DNA of 11,541 nucleotides from Oligoflexales bacterium. GTDB lineage: Bacteria > Bdellovibrionota_B > Oligoflexia > Oligoflexales > CACXFL01. Each line of letters opens with the position of its first letter. Position 1 is the stretch's first letter. Shown here in pieces: positions 8,487 through 11,541 of this stretch. Location of the stretch: contig JANQHA010000680.1 of assembly GCA_028282865.1 (NCBI GenBank), forward strand, positions 1 to 11,541, in the 5' to 3' direction. The position numbers and the translations under genes are program-made. The notes beneath the pieces were generated by a model that was given only the letters and a program-made list of their open reading frames with translations, was not told the DNA's origin and made no database searches.

Positions 8487-8637
8487 AAAATCCTCTAATG
8501 TAACTAGTTAAATCATTTTTTTGTGAGATTTTAAATGCTTATATCGCCCTTATTCCCCGCTTATCCCTCTTTTGCCGTGGACAGATCTTACCCGGTAATG
8601 ATTCATCTCAAGCTTTTAGAGGGGGCGTCGATAGTTA

Positions 8638-9180
8638 ATGAGTACGGTATTTTACTTCGGATTTAAGGTTATGAGCTCAAAAAATATTAAGCGCCCGACA
8701 GCGGACAAAACGCTTCAGAAGCGGATTGAGAATATTAAGCGTAAGAAGATTGTTTCTGAGAAAGTCGTTTCGCTGACCGATTTTAGAGATCTTAAAAAGC
8801 AAAGTGACAATCGAAATATCTTGGTTGTTGACGACGACGAGGTTATGAGAAGCGTTTTAAAGCGCATCCTGGAGGCCGAAGGATATAGTGTGATATTGGC
8901 TGAAGACGGCCTACAGTTATCCAAGATACTAGAGAACACAAACCTTGACCTTATCTTGCTTGATGTCAATCTTCCGTGGGTCAACGGTTACGAGCTGTGT
9001 CAGATCGTAAAAGATCATAGTGCGCTAAAACATGTCCCAGTTGTCATGGTCTCAGCCCAAAATAGCCAAGAAGATATTGAGAAGGGTTTCGAATCTGGTG
9101 CCAACGACTACGTAACCAAACCCTTTGATGTTGATTTTATTATGGAAACTATTTCTAAAACCATTCGAAAATCCAGCTAA
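8638..9180 (+). CDS. Single-domain response regulator (CheY-like receiver) with a basic N-terminal tail
   Basis: This 180-residue protein carries one receiver domain (about 60-178) and no output domain. The phosphorylation site is complete: acidic residues DDD (65-67), phospho-acceptor Asp109 in LILLDVNLP, Ser139 in VMVSAQ, and Lys161 in YVTKPF. Such proteins relay phosphate from a histidine kinase to another protein or a phosphorelay. The first 59 residues are lysine- and arginine-rich (TLQKRIENIKRKKIVSEK) and probably disordered or helical; they could bind a partner or nucleic acid. The start is uncertain: the ATG at 8638 follows a G-rich AGAGGGGG site by 12 nt, longer than ideal, while the in-frame ATG at 8671 (MSSKN) has only a weak AAGG close by. 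No kinase gene is adjacent. The tRNA-Asn promoter begins 15 nt after the stop. Confidence 0.88.
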   Translation: MSTVFYFGFKVMSSKNIKRPTADKTLQKRIENIKRKKIVSEKVVSLTDFRDLKKQSDNRNILVVDDDEVMRSVLKRILEAEGYSVILAEDGLQLSKILENTNLDLILLDVNLPWVNGYELCQIVKDHSALKHVPVVMVSAQNSQEDIEKGFESGANDYVTKPFDVDFIMETISKTIRKSS

Positions 9181-9194
9181 CCCATTAATTTTTC

Positions 9195-9223
9195 TTGACA
9201 GAAATGAGCTGTAAGGGTACCAA
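9195..9223 (+). promoter_or_regulatory. Candidate promoter of tRNA-Asn
   Basis: A perfect -35 box TTGACA (9195-9200) is followed after 17 bp by TACCAA (9218-9223), a partial -10 box. Transcription would then start near 9230, giving a leader of about 13 nt before the mature tRNA. The -10 match is weak; TCTAAT at 9225-9230 is a better box but at a poor distance. Confidence 0.5.
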
Positions 9224-9242
9224 TTCTAATCGGCAAAGCTGT

Positions 9243-9318
9243 TCCCGAGTAGCTCAGTTGGTAGAGCAGGTGGCTGTTAACCACCTTGTCGGCGGTTCAA
9301 GTCCGTCCTCGGGAGCCA
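9243..9318 (+). tRNA. tRNA-Asn (anticodon GTT), CCA end encoded
   Basis: The 76-nt sequence folds into a full cloverleaf. The acceptor stem TCCCGAG/CTCGGGA pairs perfectly. The D arm is GCTC-AGTTGGTA-GAGC, the anticodon stem GGTGG/CCACC holds loop CTGTTAA with anticodon GTT at 9276-9278, the variable loop is TTGTC, and the T arm GGCGG-TTCAAGT-CCGTC has one G-U pair. The discriminator is G and the CCA (9316-9318) is encoded in DNA. GTT reads the Asn codons AAC and AAT. A strong terminator lies about 80 nt downstream. tRNA 3' ends are common integration sites, and a related sequence recurs at 11247-11264. Confidence 0.97.
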
Positions 9319-9399
9319 CTTGTAAGTTATTGAAATAATTAAGATTTTTTAAAGAATACGAACTAAACGAACGGTCAAACATAGTGACAGAGTTTTGAG

Positions 9400-9428
9400 A
9401 AAACCATTGGAATCCCAATGGTTTTTTT
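9400..9428 (+). terminator. Strong intrinsic terminator after tRNA-Asn
   Basis: AAAACCATTGG (9400-9410) pairs perfectly with CCAATGGTTTT (9415-9425) around a 4-nt loop AATC. The T run extends to 9428. It is oriented to end the tRNA transcript, and also any read-through from the response regulator gene, before the lyase gene at 9481. Confidence 0.9.
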
Positions 9429-9480
9429 GATTTCAGAGTTAACAGTTTCTGCACGATGATGTTAGAGAAGGGCAGCGAAA

Positions 9481-10782
9481 ATGAGGGACAGTAAACAGAA
9501 AGTTAACACGTCTGCAGATCAACATTTGAGATCGGCTGGTTTGTTTCTTTTGCTATTCGCAACCTTCTCCTGCACCACTTCTGAAAACTCTTCAGTATTT
9601 GATTCAAGAACTGTCGTAAAGGAATCAACAGACTCTCGTGCTGCAGCTCCAAAGCTCTTTTTGTTTAACAAGCATGCTCTGCACAAAGCAAAGTTGGCCT
9701 GTAAAAATGGGGAAAAAGACCTTTGCAAATCAGTGAAGAATCTTATCGCTGAAGCAGGTAAGTATCTTTCCGTTTCCGACTGCTTTGTCACCGACAAGAA
9801 ATCTGTGCCGCCTAGCGGTGACAAGCATGACTATGTCAGCATCAACACCTACCTCTGGCCTGATCCAGATAAAAAAGATGGCTTGCCATATATTCACAAA
9901 GACGGCCAAGAGAATCCAAGCATCGAAAAGACCTGGCCCGATAGACGATGTCTGTTACAGATATTTGATCGATCTCATCTGTTCGGACTTGCTTGGTATT
10001 TGAGCGATGATATTCGCTACGCGAAGCGCCATCGTCGGTTGATTCGATCTTGGTTTCTTGACACTGAAACAAGAATGAATCCGCACCTTAGCTTTGCTCA
10101 GGGCCATCCGGGAAGAAACGATGGGCAAGCAGTTGGAATCGTAGACATCTCACTCATGCCGCGTTTTTTAGAAAGTCTTGCTCTTCTTCGCGTTTCACCG
10201 GTGTGGACTGCAAGCGATGAAATGCAGATGAATCGATGGCTTGGAGCAATGCTGGAGTGGCTTGTTTCCTCTGAATTCGGGAGCGAAGAGGAGGCCAAGA
10301 AAAACAACCACGGCACTCGCTATGACTCCACCGTCATAGCAATGGCGCTTGCCGTTGATCGTCCCGATCTTGCTAAGTCCCAAATTACGAAAGTTACGAC
10401 ACCTCGCATAAGGTCTCAAATTCAACCTGATGGTTCTCAGCCACACGAACTGCGACGCACGAAATCTCTTGGGTACAGTTTGAGTAATTGTTTGACTTAC
10501 CTGGAGCTTGCTTCCTATAGCAGCGCACTCGGAATAGACTTGTGGGATCAAAGGCTGACCGACAATCCGGGTATAAAACGCGCCGTGAAATATATTGCTC
10601 CCTATCTTGTTGAGCAGAAAAAGTGGCCCTATCAACAGATCAAACCTATTAAGGAGCGTAAGGCATATCGCTTATTTAAGATTTCAAAGAACTTGGACAA
10701 GAATCCAGCGGCTTGGGATAAATATATCCAGAACATATCTTCCAAAGTAAGGCGAAAGGATTTTTCCAACATCCTTTACTAG
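9481..10782 (+). CDS. Alginate lyase family protein (PL5-like), exported, possible lipoprotein
   Basis: Proteins of this family cleave alginate or related uronate polysaccharides by beta-elimination outside the cytoplasm. The 433-residue product has family motifs in order: LWPDPDKKDGLPYIHKDG (125-142), YLSDDIRYAKR (173-183), WFLDTETRMNPHLSFAQG (191-208), NNHGTRYD (275-282), QIQPDGSQPHELRRT (313-327) and GYSLSN (331-336). Asn276/His277, one of Arg325-326, and Tyr332 match the catalytic Asn-His, Arg and Tyr of A1-III-type lyases, so it is probably active; the substrate cannot be read from sequence. A hydrophobic segment (19-30) ends in TFSC (Cys31), an imperfect lipobox preceding a Ser/Thr-rich linker, so it may be a lipoprotein. 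The first 18 residues are an unusually long n-region. GAGAAGGG precedes the ATG by 8 nt. The last 50 residues, basic, extend beyond the domain. It lies between tRNA-Asn and a convergent HTH gene. Confidence 0.9.
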   Translation: MRDSKQKVNTSADQHLRSAGLFLLLFATFSCTTSENSSVFDSRTVVKESTDSRAAAPKLFLFNKHALHKAKLACKNGEKDLCKSVKNLIAEAGKYLSVSDCFVTDKKSVPPSGDKHDYVSINTYLWPDPDKKDGLPYIHKDGQENPSIEKTWPDRRCLLQIFDRSHLFGLAWYLSDDIRYAKRHRRLIRSWFLDTETRMNPHLSFAQGHPGRNDGQAVGIVDISLMPRFLESLALLRVSPVWTASDEMQMNRWLGAMLEWLVSSEFGSEEEAKKNNHGTRYDSTVIAMALAVDRPDLAKSQITKVTTPRIRSQIQPDGSQPHELRRTKSLGYSLSNCLTYLELASYSSALGIDLWDQRLTDNPGIKRAVKYIAPYLVEQKKWPYQQIKPIKERKAYRLFKISKNLDKNPAAWDKYIQNISSKVRRKDFSNILY

Positions 10783-10789
10783 CTTCACT

Positions 10790-10806
10790 TACTATTACTC
10801 ATAGTA
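10790..10806. terminator. Weak hairpin between two convergent genes
   Basis: TACTAT (10790-10795) and ATAGTA (10801-10806) form a perfect 6-bp, A/T-rich stem with a 5-nt loop, 8 nt after the lyase stop codon. Neither strand has a proper T run directly behind it, so it may only assist termination between the converging genes or be fortuitous. Confidence 0.25.
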
Positions 10807-10829
10807 GCCATTTCTCTTCAAAATTTTCA

Positions 10830-11216
10830 TTACTGTTGCGGCTTTCCATCCAGCTCTTCGAGTCTTGGTCGTATTCCCATCGTGTTGAGAATTTCTGCAA
10901 TTTTCCAGTAGCTAAACCCCTGAGCTCGTAAAGCCTTCATCTTCTGCAAAGCATCCTGCTCCCGACGATGTTTGAGTTCTTGGGCCCTCTGCACCTTAAG
11001 ACCGAACGCTATTTGTCCCTTACGACGCCCCTCAGGTATTGAGCTGCGTATGGGGATGTCGAATGCCTTGAGATACTTAAGGATGGGGTTACGGCTTGCT
11101 CCGATTTCATTGGCTATCTGTCGAGACGACTTTTGATTCTCGACATATTCCAGAAGTAAGAAATTCTTGTCTTTGTATTCGTAAAATGTTTTAATTTTTG
11201 CAGATATAGAGACCAC
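10830..11216 (-). CDS. Small DNA-binding protein with two HTH segments, recombinase C-terminus-like
   Basis: This basic 128-residue protein has two likely helix-turn-helix regions. The first, KSSRQIANEIGASRNPILKY (29-48), is followed by LKAFDIPIRSS, a pattern common in resolvase-type and homing-endonuclease HTHs. The second, GFSYWKIAEILNTMGI (about 100-115), resembles the element near the end of serine recombinase tails. A lysine/arginine-rich helix (about 66-95) joins them. The usual continuation after the second HTH (a Gly-Lys-Trp stretch and another helix) is missing; the protein ends RPRLEELDGKPQQ, so it may be truncated. There is no catalytic recombinase domain. The only start available is GTG at 11216 with no ribosome binding site; the frame stays open upstream to about 11330 without a usual start codon. 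It may be a working regulator or the remnant of a longer gene. It is convergent with the lyase gene. Confidence 0.6.
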   Translation of the reverse strand: MVSISAKIKTFYEYKDKNFLLLEYVENQKSSRQIANEIGASRNPILKYLKAFDIPIRSSIPEGRRKGQIAFGLKVQRAQELKHRREQDALQKMKALRAQGFSYWKIAEILNTMGIRPRLEELDGKPQQ

Positions 11217-11246
11217 TGGGTAGGGGGTACAAAGAGTTAGACCTGA

Positions 11247-11264
11247 TCCGTGCCTGGGGAGCCA
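11247..11264 (+). repeat. Imperfect copy of the tRNA-Asn 3' end (attachment-site-like)
   Basis: TCCGTGCCTGGGGAGCCA here matches the last 17 nt of tRNA-Asn, TCCGTCCTCGGGAGCCA (9302-9318), in the same orientation, with one inserted G and one C-to-G change. It includes an exact 8-mer, GGGAGCCA. No cloverleaf can be built upstream, so it is not a second tRNA. Direct duplication of a tRNA 3' end is the mark left by site-specific integration, and the enclosed segment carries the lyase and a recombinase-like HTH protein. The match is short and imperfect. Confidence 0.35.
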
Positions 11265-11365
11265 ACCATCTAACCTCTTGATTTTATTGGGAAAATTAAA
11301 AAATAAGCAAAAAAAAGAGAGATTTCAGATGGTTAAATTGTTAACGTAAATCGATAGATTCTAGC

Positions 11366-11541
11366 ATGAAGCCACCTCTTGTTTATTTCGCCAAAATCCT
11401 TTTTCTCACCTCATTTACACTCGTAGTTTTCGACTCTATCCAAGCAAAAACAAAATCGACTTTTGATCAGAAAGCATGGCTCGAAGACTTCGACCAACTC
11501 AAATCGCACGTTGCGAAATTCTACGCGCACTTTGATGACAA
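11366..11541 (+). CDS. N-terminal part of an exported protein, possibly an S41-family peptidase (runs off the right edge)
   Basis: An ATG at 11366 opens a frame of 58 codons that continues past the window end. Residues 1-27 look like a signal peptide: MKPPLVYFAK start, hydrophobic core ILFLTSFTLVVF, and a possible cleavage after SIQA. The mature start KSTFDQKAWLEDFDQLKS, followed by HVAKFYAHFDD, resembles the N-terminal helix of exported S41 (carboxy-terminal processing) peptidases, which often read W..DF..LK.....YA.. in this place. This is a resemblance only, as the catalytic domain lies outside the window. No clear ribosome binding site precedes the ATG, so the start is not certain. The 149-bp gap before it contains A-rich DNA and an imperfect inverted repeat (AACCATCT at 11264-11271, AGATGGTT at 11328-11335). 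Confidence 0.6.
   Translation, partial: MKPPLVYFAKILFLTSFTLVVFDSIQAKTKSTFDQKAWLEDFDQLKSHVAKFYAHFDD

Noticed and set aside
9254..9454. 66-codon minus-strand frame covering the tRNA
   Set aside because: Its C-terminal part is simply the reverse complement of tRNA-Asn, a common false protein call.
10195..10635. 146-codon minus-strand frame inside the lyase gene
   Set aside because: It is antisense to the conserved lyase motifs and resembles no protein family.
11190..11264. A second tRNA ending at the GGGAGCCA sequence
   Set aside because: No matching acceptor stem, anticodon arm or T loop can be found upstream, so only the 3' end resembles a tRNA.
11264..11335. Long-loop inverted repeat before the last gene
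   Set aside because: The 8-bp arms are more than 50 nt apart in A-rich DNA and there is no supporting motif; likely chance.

Overview
The window looks like chromosomal DNA from a free-living Gram-negative bacterium. It encodes a periplasm-facing flippase (MurJ), two probable lipoproteins or exported proteins with acidic/serine-rich linkers, and a secreted polysaccharide lyase. It also has a fused B12-dependent mutase (IcmF), a stand-alone response regulator and a tRNA-Asn with an encoded CCA end. The gene mix would fit a deep-branching proteobacterial lineage such as Oligoflexia/Bdellovibrionota, but that is a guess from protein style; no phylogenetic marker in the window settles it.

Layout: (1) 1-391, minus: the N-terminal part of an unrecognised exported protein running off the left edge. 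(2) 392-833: a non-coding stretch with a promoter-like site, a perfect 8-bp inverted repeat and the terminator of the next gene. (3) 834-1946, minus: an acidic, cysteine-containing lipoprotein of unknown function. (4) 2076-6957, plus: murJ and icmF, overlapping by 41 nt and so probably co-transcribed. (5) 6958-7115: a convergent gap holding an exact 21-bp direct repeat around a semi-palindromic segment, probably an intergenic repeat element. (6) 7116-8486, minus: a 3-dehydroquinate synthase-family enzyme with an extra N-terminal segment of about 92 residues. (7) 8638-9180, plus: a single-receiver response regulator, followed by tRNA-Asn(GTT) with its own promoter-like sequence and a strong terminator. 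(8) 9481-10782, plus: a PL5-like alginate lyase family protein. (9) 10830-11216, minus: a small protein with two helix-turn-helix segments resembling the C-terminal part of recombinases. (10) 11366 to the right edge: the start of an exported protein, possibly an S41 peptidase.

Functionally, MurJ flips lipid II for peptidoglycan synthesis. IcmF isomerises isobutyryl-CoA and n-butyryl-CoA using its own built-in G-protein chaperone. The dehydroquinate synthase-like enzyme would act in, or next to, the shikimate pathway. These are mostly unrelated housekeeping or metabolic jobs, and the murJ-icmF overlap is the most surprising pairing. The part after the tRNA (about 9319-11264) is the best candidate for an acquired segment: it carries an accessory lyase and a recombinase-like HTH protein, and it ends at an imperfect copy of the tRNA-Asn 3' end. 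No integrase is visible. I did not see a complete novel defence or mobile system.
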